A stretch of DNA of 64,000 nt from NCBI GenBank assembly GCA_965226855.1, contig CBDDEE010000030.1, forward strand, positions 62,001-126,000, read 5' to 3'. The translations under genes and the position numbers were made by a program. The notes under the pieces were generated by a model. That model was not told where the DNA came from and ran no database searches. It worked only from the letters and a program-made list of their open reading frames with translations. Position 1 is the first letter of the stretch. Every line of letters begins with the position of its first letter. This document shows positions 34,044-42,680 of this stretch, piece by piece. Source of the DNA: JAUXJB01 sp965226855 (GTDB taxonomy: Bacteria > Myxococcota_A > UBA9160 > SZUA-336).

Positions 34044-35123
34044 ATGGGTTCGAGTTTTGGGCGGTTGTTTCGGGTGCACACCTGGGGGGAGTCGCACGGG
34101 GGTGGGGTCGGTGTGGTGGTGGACGGGTGTCCGCCCCGGATTCCGCTCGACGTCGAAGAGATCCAGGTCGAGCTCGATCGCAGACGGCCCGGACAGAGCC
34201 GACTCACCTCGCCGCGACAGGAGCAGGATCAGGCGCGGATCCTGTCGGGTGTGTTCGAGGGACAGACCCTCGGCACCCCCATCCTGATCATGGTCGACAA
34301 CAAGGACGCCAGACCCGAAGCGTACGAGGACCTGCGCGACGTGTACCGACCCTCGCACGCGGACTACACGTACGAGGCGAAGTACGGCGTCCGCAACTGG
34401 CAAGGAGGGGGCCGCGCCAGTGCACGCGAGACGATCGGGCGCGTCGCCGCCGGAGCGATCGCGCGCAAGGTGCTGGCGCTGGCGAGCTTCGGAGAGATCA
34501 CCGGCTTCGTGAGCCGCGTGCACACAATCGAGTGCAAGTCCGATCCGCTCCAGGTAACCCGTGCGCAGGTAGAAGCCAGCCTCACGCGCTGCCCGGATCC
34601 CGAAGCGGCACAGACCATCATCGAGCGCATCGACCTCGCGCGGAGCGAAGGGGACTCCCTCGGCGGCGTGGTGACCTGCGTCGCGCACGCGGTCCCGCCC
34701 GGTCTGGGGGAGCCTGTGTTCGACAAGCTCGAGGCCGAGCTCGCACGCGCACTGCTCTCGCTTCCGGCTTGCAAGGGCTTCGAGATCGGATCTGGCTTCG
34801 CGGGGACGCTGCTGAGAGGAAGCGAGCACAACGACCCGTTCTACGCCGAAGAGGGTCAGGTGCGCACTCGCTCCAACCGCTCGGGCGGTGTGCAGGGCGG
34901 GATCTCGAACGGCGAGCCTATCGTCGTGCGCGCGGCGTTCAAGCCGACCGCGACGATACGCAAGCAGCAGGAGACCGTAAATCGGGACCTGGAGTCCGTT
35001 GTCCTCGAGGCCCAGGGCCGCCACGATCCCTGCGTGCTGCCGCGCGCGGTGCCCATGGTCGAAGCCATGGTGTGTCTGGTTCTCTGCGATCACCTGCTGC
35101 GCCAGCGCACGATCGCGTCGTGA
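34044..35123 (+). CDS. aroC: Chorismate synthase
   Basis: Last step of the shikimate pathway, making chorismate from EPSP with reduced FMN. N-terminal FRVHTWGESHG, the RPSHADYTYEAKYGVRNWQGGGRASARET block and the C-terminal RSNRSGGVQGGISNGEPI are the three family signatures. 359 residues. ATG 34044 is chosen by the conserved MGSSFGRLFRV start; TTG 34038 is two codons upstream. It begins 22 nt after the R1 copy that ends mutY. Confidence 0.96.
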   Translation: MGSSFGRLFRVHTWGESHGGGVGVVVDGCPPRIPLDVEEIQVELDRRRPGQSRLTSPRQEQDQARILSGVFEGQTLGTPILIMVDNKDARPEAYEDLRDVYRPSHADYTYEAKYGVRNWQGGGRASARETIGRVAAGAIARKVLALASFGEITGFVSRVHTIECKSDPLQVTRAQVEASLTRCPDPEAAQTIIERIDLARSEGDSLGGVVTCVAHAVPPGLGEPVFDKLEAELARALLSLPACKGFEIGSGFAGTLLRGSEHNDPFYAEEGQVRTRSNRSGGVQGGISNGEPIVVRAAFKPTATIRKQQETVNRDLESVVLEAQGRHDPCVLPRAVPMVEAMVCLVLCDHLLRQRTIAS

Positions 35124-35162
35124 CCTACAGCTGAAGCTGCGCATTGCCGATGCGCGAGGTCG

Positions 35163-36119
35163 ATGGCGATCGATCTGCTGGCGGCCGCGCTCTTCATCGG
35201 CTTCGTGACCCTCGGTGCCGTGCGGGGGACCCTTGTTAGCGGCGTCCGCATCGCGGTGCTCATTCTCGCCTACCTGGCCGCATACTTTGCGGGCACCCAG
35301 CTCGCAGGTCCAGTCGCCACGGCGACCGGACTGTTCAGCCTGCTGGCCGCCGCCGTGGCCGGGGGCGTCGCCTTCGTCGGCACCCTCGTGATCTTGAGTG
35401 TCGTCGCCGCACGATTCCTGCGCCGGGATCGCAAGCGCCATTTTGACTATCCGCGCAGCACGCTCGACAGGATCGGCGGGGGTACGGTGGGTGCCGCACA
35501 GGGTGTCCTGGTCGCGCTGCTGCTGGGCTGGCTCGGGCTGTGGCTGGAGGCGGGCCAGGCGACCGGGAGCATCGAATTCGATCTCCTGAACGGCCCCTCC
35601 ATCGTCCGTTCGGCCAGCCAGAACGTGATCGCCACGGGCGCCAGAGCGGCGCTGGGGGATGCGCCCACAGGCCGCATCGGCACCAACCTGCTCTCCAACC
35701 CGGCGGAAACGGTCGTGGTAATGCAGAAGTTGCTCGACAATCCGAGGATTGGCCTGCTGCAGAGCGATCTGCTCTTCTGGCACTACGTCTCGACGGGTGC
35801 GGTCAGCCAGGCGCTGAACCGGAGCAGCTTTCTCGGCATCACGCACGACGCGACGCTGCGCGGGCAACTCGTCGATCTGGGCATCGTGAGCGAGCCCTCA
35901 CGACACGACCCCAGGCTGTTCCGCAGTGCGACGAAGGATCTGCTGGAACGAGCAGGTCCGGCGCTGCGTGACCTCAGAAACGATCCGGAGCTACGGGAGC
36001 TCGCCCAAGATCCCGAGATCCAGAACGCCCTCCGCACCCGCGACACGCTCTCCCTGCTTGCCCACCCGGGCTTCCAGCGGGTCTTCGCGCGCGTGCTCGC
36101 GCGCACCGAGTCCAACTGA
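35163..36119 (+). CDS. CvpA family membrane protein
   Basis: Inner-membrane protein, 318 residues. Four hydrophobic helices in the first 160 residues follow the CvpA pattern (AIDLLAAALFIGFVTLGAVRGTL, followed by the typical YLAAYFAG and DRIGGGTVGAAQGVLVALLLGWL). The second half is cytoplasmic or periplasmic, helical, rich in Leu and charged residues (DLLERAGPALRDLRNDPELREL), and not recognised. CvpA proteins are linked to colicin V production, biofilm and bile or envelope tolerance; here it follows aroC by 39 nt. Confidence 0.75.
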   Translation: MAIDLLAAALFIGFVTLGAVRGTLVSGVRIAVLILAYLAAYFAGTQLAGPVATATGLFSLLAAAVAGGVAFVGTLVILSVVAARFLRRDRKRHFDYPRSTLDRIGGGTVGAAQGVLVALLLGWLGLWLEAGQATGSIEFDLLNGPSIVRSASQNVIATGARAALGDAPTGRIGTNLLSNPAETVVVMQKLLDNPRIGLLQSDLLFWHYVSTGAVSQALNRSSFLGITHDATLRGQLVDLGIVSEPSRHDPRLFRSATKDLLERAGPALRDLRNDPELRELAQDPEIQNALRTRDTLSLLAHPGFQRVFARVLARTESN

Positions 36120-36127
36120 GCGAACGC

Positions 36128-36565
36128 TCAGGGCAAGATCGCGATGCCGGCGATCGCCGCAGCCAACCCGATCAACAGGCCCAGGCCAGCACAGATCGAG
36201 TGAAGAGCGCGGAGCCTGGGGTCGGCTCTCCTCTCGAGGCGCAGCCCGAGCAGGCCGCCCGAGGTTAGCCCGACGAGCGCCCCGAGCGCGAGAATCGAGT
36301 GTACCGACCCGAACACGTCCTGGTCGCGCAGCCACTTCATCGACGCGAGCCCGGCACAGAACCCCAGCGCAGCGAGCGGGACGAAGCGCTTCGCGAGCCA
36401 GCGATGGCGCTTGCTCTCCACAGGGCGCGCCGTGAGCCGGGCTCTGCGGATGCGGAGGCCCTCGCGTAGTACCACGATCCCGAGGGCGAGAATCGCGATC
36501 ATCGCCACGGGATGCAGATAGGCGAGCCAGATCACGCTTCGCGAGGCTACAATCGCGACGCTCAC
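36128..36565 (-). CDS. DUF4079-like membrane protein
   Basis: 145 residues with four hydrophobic helices and His residues in two of them (YLHPVAMIAIL and VFGSVHSILALGALVG, plus RALHSICAG), a pattern seen in DUF4079 and cytochrome b561-like proteins that may bind haem. GTG 36565 start, no strong ribosome site. Convergent with cvpA (8 nt apart) and divergent from the PAS-protein gene. Confidence 0.6.
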   Translation of the reverse strand: MSVAIVASRSVIWLAYLHPVAMIAILALGIVVLREGLRIRRARLTARPVESKRHRWLAKRFVPLAALGFCAGLASMKWLRDQDVFGSVHSILALGALVGLTSGGLLGLRLERRADPRLRALHSICAGLGLLIGLAAAIAGIAILP

Positions 36566-36602
36566 TGGTCCAGCTGCGGATTGAGCGTTATCTAAGTATG
36601 CG

Positions 36603-37358
36603 ATGGGTGGGGGTGAGAGCGCGGCGCTCCGGGGAGCGGTGCTCCATATGGAGCGCTATCGGAGCGCCATAGAGGCAGAGGTCCACCGACGCCTGGACGG
36701 AGCGGAGCCGACACCGGATGCGCGCGCAGAGATCATCCGGCGCTTCCGCACTTACTGCCGTCTGGCAAGCCTCAACACGAATGCTGCCCGTCCCTCGCTC
36801 GACGGCCTTGGAGGAAACGAGCCTGCAGCGCTGGAACGCGCCCTCTCCGTAGCGGTCGAGATCGCCATCGAGTGCGGACCCGAGCCCGCGGTGGCCAGCG
36901 CTCTGCGCAAGATGGAACAGCAGTTCCGCGCCGGCATCCGGCGACTCATGCTACCGGTGGAGCGCCGCAAGCAGCGCAAAGGCAGGCGCCGCATGCCGAA
37001 CGCGGGCAAACGCGTACGCTCTGCAATTGACCGGATAAGCGATGCGTACCTGGCACTGAACCTCGATACCGGCAAGATCTTCGACGTGAACCCCGCCGCA
37101 GAGGCGCTGCTCGGAGCGGGCGCGGCCAGACTGCTCGATCAGAGCCTCGAGAAGCTGATCTCTCCCCAATATCGCCAGTTCTACGCCGATCTGGAGGCGC
37201 GTCTCGACGCGGGTGAGGACTCCGGGCCGGTCGAAATCGTGCTCGAACGCCCCAACGGAGACTTCGTTCGCGTCGAGTGCTTGATTTCGCAACACACGAT
37301 CGCGTCAAAACGCCTCGCAATATTCACCGCTCGCGAACGCCTCAAAGACATCGCCTGA
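36603..37358 (+). CDS. PAS-domain protein
   Basis: 251 residues. N-terminal half helical with no known domain (RAEIIRRFRTYCRL...); a basic linker (RRKQRKGRRRMPNAGKR, about 120-137); then a PAS fold (about 140-245: DAYLALNLDTGKIFDVNPAAEALLGAG, LEKLISPQYRQFY, VEIVLERPNGDFVRVECLIS). No output domain follows, so it probably works with a partner. ATG 36603 used; ATG 36648 with GGAG upstream is an alternative start. An R2 repeat lies downstream, belonging to the convergent cinA gene. Confidence 0.7.
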   Translation: MGGGESAALRGAVLHMERYRSAIEAEVHRRLDGAEPTPDARAEIIRRFRTYCRLASLNTNAARPSLDGLGGNEPAALERALSVAVEIAIECGPEPAVASALRKMEQQFRAGIRRLMLPVERRKQRKGRRRMPNAGKRVRSAIDRISDAYLALNLDTGKIFDVNPAAEALLGAGAARLLDQSLEKLISPQYRQFYADLEARLDAGEDSGPVEIVLERPNGDFVRVECLISQHTIASKRLAIFTARERLKDIA

Positions 37359-37470
37359 AAGCTTCCGGCGCGAGCGCGCCGCACCCGGCGCACCCAAGCC
37401 GACGACGAGCCGGTTGGCCTCCAAGCGACTGCGCGCAGTGAAACGAACAAAGGTGGATGGCGGCAGCCAG

Positions 37471-37562
37471 CAAGCGCCGCGAAGCGGCGCGCGCAGCGAG
37501 GCGAAGCCGAGCGAAGGTGGGTGGCGCGCGGCCGCCCGCGCGCCGGGTCCCACAAGACACAC
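37471..37562 (-). repeat. R2 dispersed repeat, copy A (3' of cinA)
   Basis: Begins immediately after the cinA stop, in the orientation of that gene. Contains two perfect hairpins: GGCGCGCGG/CCGCGCGCC (37523-37531 and 37536-37544) and GCGCCGC-N3-GCGGCGC (from 37474). Upstream sequence at about 37420-37465 looks like a further degenerate copy. Shares the core with copies at 48481-48600 and 50751-50859. Confidence 0.85.
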
Positions 37563-38291
37563 TCACTCCACTCGGAGTATCGAAGCCGATGGCAGGCGGG
37601 TCAGCAGGGCCTCCACCGCTTTCTCAACGTAGGTTGCGTCGCGGGACTCGAGCGTCAACATCGTTCTGTAGTCGACGGCCGTAGTGTTCGGGTAGCTTCC
37701 CAGGCCGAGATCCGGGAAGTCCTCGAGCAGGTCGTGCAAATCCTGGGCGATGTCGCTCTCGATGCAGCTCATGAAGATCTTCCGAAGGTAGAAGGGGCTA
37801 CCCTTGAAGTGGTCACGCGCGGCGTCGAACTTCGCCTGCAGCAGTCGGGGGATCCCCGGAAAGATGTAGATGTTCTTGACGAACACGAGGGGGAACCAGA
37901 GATCCCCGCCTTGTATGAGCCCCGCACCGTTGGGGAGCTCGCACATCTTGAGCTGGCTCGCGTTCGCCCCTGTCCCCCGCAGGGCCTTGAGCAGGAGCCG
38001 CTTCATCTCGACGTGAGTGACGAGCTGCCGACCGAGCGCCTTTGCGATGGCCTCCATGGTCACATCGTCGTGTGTCGGCCCAACACCGCCGGTGGTCAGT
38101 ACGTAGTCGAAGGTGTGCGAGAAGCTGCGCACCTCACTTGCGATCAGGTCGACGTCATCGGGGATCACGTGGACCCGGCCCACGTCCACGCCCTGCTTGC
38201 GCAGCTCGGGCAGAAGGTACGGCGTGTTCTCGTCCGCGACCTTACCTGAGAGCACCTCGTTGCCGATGATCAGCAAGCCCGCCGTCGACAT
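37563..38291 (-). CDS. CinA N-terminal (MoaB/Mog-like) domain protein
   Basis: 242 residues. Carries the CinA competence/damage-inducible fold: STAGLLIIGNEVLSGKVADENTPYLLPELRKQG, DYVLTTGGVGPTHDDVTMEAIAKAL and the later NIYIFPGIPRLLQAKFD. In CinA this domain has ADP-ribose pyrophosphatase activity in NAD metabolism. The C-terminal NMN deamidase (PncC) domain is absent, so this is the stand-alone form. ATG 38291 is preferred over an upstream in-frame ATG at 38354 because of the fold start. Divergent from the ferredoxin gene. Confidence 0.88.
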   Translation of the reverse strand: MSTAGLLIIGNEVLSGKVADENTPYLLPELRKQGVDVGRVHVIPDDVDLIASEVRSFSHTFDYVLTTGGVGPTHDDVTMEAIAKALGRQLVTHVEMKRLLLKALRGTGANASQLKMCELPNGAGLIQGGDLWFPLVFVKNIYIFPGIPRLLQAKFDAARDHFKGSPFYLRKIFMSCIESDIAQDLHDLLEDFPDLGLGSYPNTTAVDYRTMLTLESRDATYVEKAVEALLTRLPSASILRVE

Positions 38292-38322
38292 CGCTCGGCA
38301 TCTTACTCTACCCTGGGGGGTG

Positions 38323-38616
38323 ATGCCGACTCTCTGCTTCATGCCAAGGAACACGAAGTTGCGGGTCCCGAAAGGGACCCGTCTGATCGACGCCGTGCGC
38401 CAGGCCGGCCTCCCGATCGCCCGGGCCTGTGGCGATCAGCTGATCTGCGCGAGCTGCGGCGTGGAGATCCTCGATGGCAGCGTAAGCAGGGAGTCCGCGA
38501 CAGAGCTTCGGACCAAGCGAAACAACCGAACGCGTGCCGGACTGCGGCTCGCCTGCGCGATCCGCGTCTACGACGACCTAGTGTTGACCGCGGACTACTG
38601 GGGTCCGGTCGAGTAG
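38323..38616 (+). CDS. Plant-type 2Fe-2S ferredoxin
   Basis: 97 residues. Cluster ligands are ARACGDQLICASCGVEI (C-x5-C-x2-C) plus a distal Cys in LACAIRVYDDL, the chloroplast-type/adrenodoxin pattern. NTKLRVPKGTRLIDAVRQAGLPI is the typical N-terminal beta-grasp. ATG 38323 (or GTG 38320) start. It is followed after 2 nt by the CbiX-like gene, so it may supply electrons to tetrapyrrole or amino-acid metabolism; that is inference from position only. Confidence 0.88.
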   Translation: MPTLCFMPRNTKLRVPKGTRLIDAVRQAGLPIARACGDQLICASCGVEILDGSVSRESATELRTKRNNRTRAGLRLACAIRVYDDLVLTADYWGPVE

Positions 38617-38618
38617 TC

Positions 38619-38978
38619 ATGCCCCGCGCCCTACTCATCGTGGATCACGGCAGCCGGCTCGTGGAGGCCCACTCTCACCTCGAAGGTCTTGCACGAGAGG
38701 TGCAGGGACGGGTGGAGGATCTGCAAGTCTACATCGCCCACATGGAGCTGGCCGAGCCATCGATCCCACAGGCTATCGCCTCGTGCGTCGCGGACGGCGC
38801 CACGGAGCTGATCGTTCACCCCCTGTTCCTGGTACCGGGACGCCACCTGAGCGAGCAGATCCCGCGACTGGTGGAGAGCGCCGTCAGTCGGTATCCACAA
38901 CTCAGCTACGAGATCACGCCGCCGGTCGGGAGCGCCACAGGTCTCGCGGAGCTGGTTCTCGCCACGCTCCGTCCCTAG
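38619..38978 (+). CDS. cbiX: CbiX/SirB-type sirohydrochlorin chelatase
   Basis: Short class II chelatase (119 residues) inserting Co or Fe into sirohydrochlorin, for cobalamin or sirohaem. Metal-site residues lie in LLIVDHGSRLVEAHSH and HPLFLVPGRHLSEQIP (His in each, plus Glu in SEQ). The short length matches CbiXS and the single-domain bacterial forms, which work as dimers. Placed between ferredoxin and dapL in one orientation. Confidence 0.88.
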   Translation: MPRALLIVDHGSRLVEAHSHLEGLAREVQGRVEDLQVYIAHMELAEPSIPQAIASCVADGATELIVHPLFLVPGRHLSEQIPRLVESAVSRYPQLSYEITPPVGSATGLAELVLATLRP

Positions 38979-39012
38979 CCGCCCGAGAGCGCTCGACCGC
39001 AAGGAGCACCGC

Positions 39013-40248
39013 ATGGCTCGCATCAATGACTCCTATTTGAAGCTCGCAAGCGGGTACCTGTTTCCGGAGATCGAGCGGCGCGTGGGCACGTTCTCCGAGC
39101 GTCACCCCGGGACTCGGCTGATCCGACTCGGTATTGGCGACGTCGTGCTCCCGCTACCGGAGAGCGTGCGCGACGCGATGCACCGCGCCATCGACGAGCT
39201 CGGGACGGAAGACGGCTTCCGAGGCTACGGGCCCGAGCAAGGCTACGCGTTCCTGCGCGAGGCCATCGCCGAGCACGACTACGCGGCGCGAGGCGTCGAG
39301 ATCTCGCCGGACGAGATCTTCGTCTCCGACGGCTCTAAGTGCGACAGCGGAAACATCCAGGAGATCTTCTCGACGAGCGCCCGCATCGCGGTCCCGGATC
39401 CGGTCTACCCGGTGTACGTCGACACAAACGTGATGGCGGGGAGGACCGGGAGCGCCGACGCGCACGGCGCGTACGAGGGTCTGGTCTATCTGCCGTGCAG
39501 GGAGCAGAACGGCTTTCTTCCTGAGCTTCCCAGCGAGGCGGTCGATCTTGTGTACCTCTGCTTCCCGAACAACCCGACGGGTGCGGTCGCGAGCCGCGAC
39601 GAGCTCGCGCGCTGGGTCGCCTACGCGAGGGAAAGCGGGGCCATCCTGCTCTTCGATGCCGCCTACGAGGCCTACATCGGGGAGCCAGAGATCCCGCACT
39701 CCATCTTCGAGATCCCTGGTGCCCGCCAGTGCGCGATCGAGTTCCGGAGCTACTCGAAGACCGCGGGCTTCACCGGTGTGCGCTGCGGGTTCGTGGTCAT
39801 CCCGAACGAGCTCGAGGGCCGCGACGCGAACGGCGAGCCGGTCTCGATCCAGCGGCTCTGGATCCGCCGCCACACAACCAAGTTCAACGGGACCTCCTAC
39901 CCCGTCCAGGCCGGCGCCAGCGCCTGCTACAGCGAACAGGGCCGGGCCGAGATCCAGGCGAACATCTCTTACTACATGGATAACGCGCGAATCATTCGCG
40001 AGGCCATGCGCTCGCTCGGCATCCGCGTGTACGGTGCGGTAAACGCGCCCTACGCCTGGCTGAAGACACCGGACGGCATCGGATCGTGGGAGCTCTTCGA
40101 CCGGCTGCTCGAGAACGCGCGCGTCATCGGAACCCCCGGCGCGGGCTTCGGTAGCTGTGGAGAGGGTTTCTTTCGCCTGTCGGCCTTCGCGAAGCGGGAC
40201 CACGTGCTCGAGGCCATGGAGCGCATCACCAAGACTCTTGCCCCCTGA
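39013..40248 (+). CDS. dapL: LL-diaminopimelate aminotransferase
   Basis: PLP enzyme converting tetrahydrodipicolinate directly to LL-diaminopimelate, the short lysine/peptidoglycan route used by plants, Chlamydia and many deltaproteobacteria. Starts MARINDSYLKLASGYLFPEI and contains LIRLGIGDVVLPLPESV, VYLCFPNNPTGAV, and the PLP-Lys block FRSYSKTAGFTGVRCG. 411 residues, standard. GCAAGGAGC precedes ATG 39013. Its presence suggests the dapC/D/E pathway is not needed. Confidence 0.95.
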   Translation: MARINDSYLKLASGYLFPEIERRVGTFSERHPGTRLIRLGIGDVVLPLPESVRDAMHRAIDELGTEDGFRGYGPEQGYAFLREAIAEHDYAARGVEISPDEIFVSDGSKCDSGNIQEIFSTSARIAVPDPVYPVYVDTNVMAGRTGSADAHGAYEGLVYLPCREQNGFLPELPSEAVDLVYLCFPNNPTGAVASRDELARWVAYARESGAILLFDAAYEAYIGEPEIPHSIFEIPGARQCAIEFRSYSKTAGFTGVRCGFVVIPNELEGRDANGEPVSIQRLWIRRHTTKFNGTSYPVQAGASACYSEQGRAEIQANISYYMDNARIIREAMRSLGIRVYGAVNAPYAWLKTPDGIGSWELFDRLLENARVIGTPGAGFGSCGEGFFRLSAFAKRDHVLEAMERITKTLAP

Positions 40249-40274
40249 GCCAGCCCGGGGAGATATCATCGGGT

Positions 40275-41432
40275 ATGGACTTCCGACCGAGCAAAGACCA
40301 GGCACGGCTGCGCGAGGAGGTGCGCGCGTTTCTCGCGAGCGACCCCGCCTGCGCCGGACGTGCGATTCCCGAGGACGGTTGGATCGCCGGCTACGACCCC
40401 GGCTTCTCCAGGCGCTTTGCCGAGCGGGGCTGGATCGGGATGACCTGGCCAGAGGCGTACGGGGGCGCGGAGCGCAGCTACCTCGATCGCCTGATCGTGA
40501 CGGAGGAGCTCCTGCTCGCAGCGGCACCCGTTGCCGCGCACTGGTTCGGGGATCGCCAGATCGGCCCGGCTCTGCTCGCTCACGGGAGCGAGCAGCAGAA
40601 GCGCGAGTTCCTGCCCCGCATCAAGCGCGCAGACGTCACCTTCTGCATCGGAATGAGCGAGCCCAACGCGGGCAGCGACCTGGCGTCACTGGAGACGCGC
40701 GCAGAGTCGGACGGAGAGGACTTCATCATCCACGGCCAGAAGATCTGGACCAGCTTCGCGGCCGAAGCCGACTACTGCTATCTCGTCGCCCGCACCGATG
40801 CTGGGTCAGCGCCGCACAAGGGCATCAGCGAGCTGCTGATCCCTATGGACTCGGCCGGAATCACGATTCGCCCCATCGTCGACATGGTGGGCGAGGCCCA
40901 CTTCTACGAGCTCTTCTTCGACGACGTGCGCGTACCCCGGACCTCGCTAATCGGCAAGCAGAACCGGGGCTTCTACCAGATCATGGAGCAGCTCGACTAC
41001 GAGCGTAGCGGCATCGAGCGCCTGCTCTCGAACTACCCGCTCTGGCGCGACATCAAGCGGCTGGCGGCGGAGCGTGGTCTGTCCGCGAGCCCGCTCGTTC
41101 GCCAGCGTCTCGCCGAGCTCGAGATCGCATGTCGCGCGGGGCGGGGCATGGTCTACAAGGTCGCCGAGATCCTGTCGGAGGGTCGCAGCCCGACCTTCGA
41201 GGCGGCGGCGGCCAAGACCTTCTGCACCTCTCTGGAGCAGCGGATCGCCGACACCGCGAGCGAGCTCTTAGGCCCGGCCGGTCAGCTGGCACTCGCCTCT
41301 CACAAGGCTCCGCTCAACGGGCGAGGAGCACGCAGCTTGCTGTACGCGCCGGCCTACACGATCCAGGGCGGCACGAACAACATCCTGCGGAACATCATCG
41401 CGGAGCGCGGACTCGGTCTGCCGAGAGGCTGA
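40275..41432 (+). CDS. Acyl-CoA dehydrogenase (FadE-like)
   Basis: 385 residues. Family blocks: GMTWPEAYGGAERSYLDRL, CIGMSEPNAGSDLASLETRA, GQKIWTSFAAEADYCYLVARTD, YTIQGGTNNILRNIIAER. At the position where short-chain enzymes have catalytic Glu (YEGTS) this one has IQGGTNN, as in long-chain or isovaleryl types whose base lies on another helix. The following hydrolase-like gene begins at about 41446, 13 nt later. Confidence 0.92.
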   Translation: MDFRPSKDQARLREEVRAFLASDPACAGRAIPEDGWIAGYDPGFSRRFAERGWIGMTWPEAYGGAERSYLDRLIVTEELLLAAAPVAAHWFGDRQIGPALLAHGSEQQKREFLPRIKRADVTFCIGMSEPNAGSDLASLETRAESDGEDFIIHGQKIWTSFAAEADYCYLVARTDAGSAPHKGISELLIPMDSAGITIRPIVDMVGEAHFYELFFDDVRVPRTSLIGKQNRGFYQIMEQLDYERSGIERLLSNYPLWRDIKRLAAERGLSASPLVRQRLAELEIACRAGRGMVYKVAEILSEGRSPTFEAAAAKTFCTSLEQRIADTASELLGPAGQLALASHKAPLNGRGARSLLYAPAYTIQGGTNNILRNIIAERGLGLPRG

Positions 41433-41445
41433 CGGAGTAGGCGAG

Positions 41446-42121
41446 CTGCGCGCGAGAGAGCTCGACTTCGAGGTCACGCCGGAGGGCGGCCGCGTCTCGG
41501 CTCTGCTGGAGCAGCCGAGCGACGCGCACGCCCTTCTCGCGTTGGCGCACGGCGCGGGGGCCGGAATGCGTCACGCGTTCGTTGAGGCTCTGGCCGGGCG
41601 ACTCGCAGAGCGCGGGGTCGCGACGCTTCGCTACCAGTTCCCCTACATGGAGGAAAAACGGCGGGGGCCGCCGAACCCGCGCCGTATCCTGCTCGCCACG
41701 GTGCGCGCCGCACTGGCCACGGCGAGCCGCAGGGCCGGGGATCTGCCACTCTTTGCCGGTGGCAAGTCCATGGGCGGTCGCATGACCTCGCTGGCCCAGG
41801 CGGAGGAGCCCACCCCCGAGCTGCGCGGCATCGTCTTCGTCGGCTTCCCGCTCCACCCCGCCGGGCGGCCGGGAACCGAGCGTGGCGAGCACCTGGCCAG
41901 CATAAAGGTCCCCCATGCTCTTTCTGCAGGGCACGCGCGACAGACTGGCGGAGCTGGAGCTGCTCAGGCCCATGTGCGCGAGCCTCGGCGAGCGAGCGGA
42001 GCTGCGCAGGATCGATGCCGCCGACCACTCCTTCCACGTGCTGAAGCGCTCCGGGCGCCGCGACCCCGATGTGCTGGACGAGCTCGCCGGGTGCATCGCG
42101 GGCTTTACGAGCGCACACTGA
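41446..42121 (+). pseudogene. Tex30/KANSL3-like alpha/beta hydrolase, frameshifted
   Basis: Small serine hydrolase of about 224 residues read across two frames. Frame 1 (to about 41910) has LALAHGAGAGMRHAF (oxyanion loop) and nucleophile GGKSMGGRM; frame 2 (from 41915) has VPMLFLQGTRDRLAEL (acid) and AADHSFHVL (His). They join if one C is removed from the CCCCC run at 41910-41914. No ATG/GTG/TTG precedes the N-terminal strand; CTG 41446 with GGAG upstream is a candidate. All catalytic residues are kept, so recent decay or a sequencing error is likely. Confidence 0.75.
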
Positions 42122-42130
42122 GCGCTCCGG

Positions 42131-42679
42131 TCAGCGCTCTGGGAAGCCCAGCTCTTGCAGCCTGCGCGCCACGTCGGCTCCGTGGGTTTTCACATCGACG
42201 TCCTTGTCGACATAACGGATGACGCCCGCCGAATCGATGTAGAAGGTCGTCCGCCTGGCAAAGAAACGGGCCACACCCAGCACGCCGAACGCCTTCGCCA
42301 CCTGCCCCTCGGGATCGGAGAGGATCGGGAAGTTCGCCTTCAAAGACTCCGCGAACTCCACGTTCTTGTCGAGCGGGTCCAGGCTCACCATGAAATAGGA
42401 GACGTCGAAGCGACGGATGGCGGCGGCGCTGTCACGCAGCGACTCGACTTCGAGGCTTCAACCCGCCGTAAAGGCCTTCGGGAACCAGGCCAGGACCACG
42501 CCCTGTTTCCCGGCGAACTGCGCGAGCGAGTATGTGTTTCCGTCGGATCCCGCCAGGCTGAAGCCCGGCGCGCGATCCCCGACCTCGAGACCGTTCCCGA
42601 GCGCGATCGAGCTCCAGCCGGCCACGAGCGTGGAGAGGCCAATGAGCGCAACGCATCTGGTTCTCTTCATGCTTCCCAT
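42131..42679 (-). CDS. Exported peroxiredoxin, probable selenoprotein (Sec74)
   Basis: Thioredoxin-fold AhpC/TSA-type peroxidase, 182 residues if TGA at 42458-42460 is read as selenocysteine. The protein has a signal peptide (MKRTRCVALIGLSTLVAGWSS...), VGDRAPGFSLAGSDG, then VVLAWFPKAFTAG, the TGA codon, and in the same frame SLEVESLRDSAAAIRRFDV, VSLDPLDKNVEFAESL, FPILSDPEGQVAKAFGVLG. TGA falls exactly where the peroxidatic Cys stands in relatives (FTxGCT). A stem-loop (CGCTG-N5-CAGCG) begins 17 nt after TGA, as expected for a bacterial SECIS. Starts 1 nt after the deacylase stop. Confidence 0.75.
42427..42460 (-). promoter_or_regulatory. In-frame UGA (Sec) codon and candidate bacterial SECIS hairpin
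   Basis: UGA is 42460-42458 on the minus strand. After 16 nt a 5-bp stem CGCUG/CAGCG closes a 5-nt CGUGA loop (42441-42427). A smaller CUCG-AAGU-CGAG stem lies between. Position and size suit SelB recognition; I cannot fold or align it here. Confidence 0.5.
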
Positions 42680-42680
42680 T

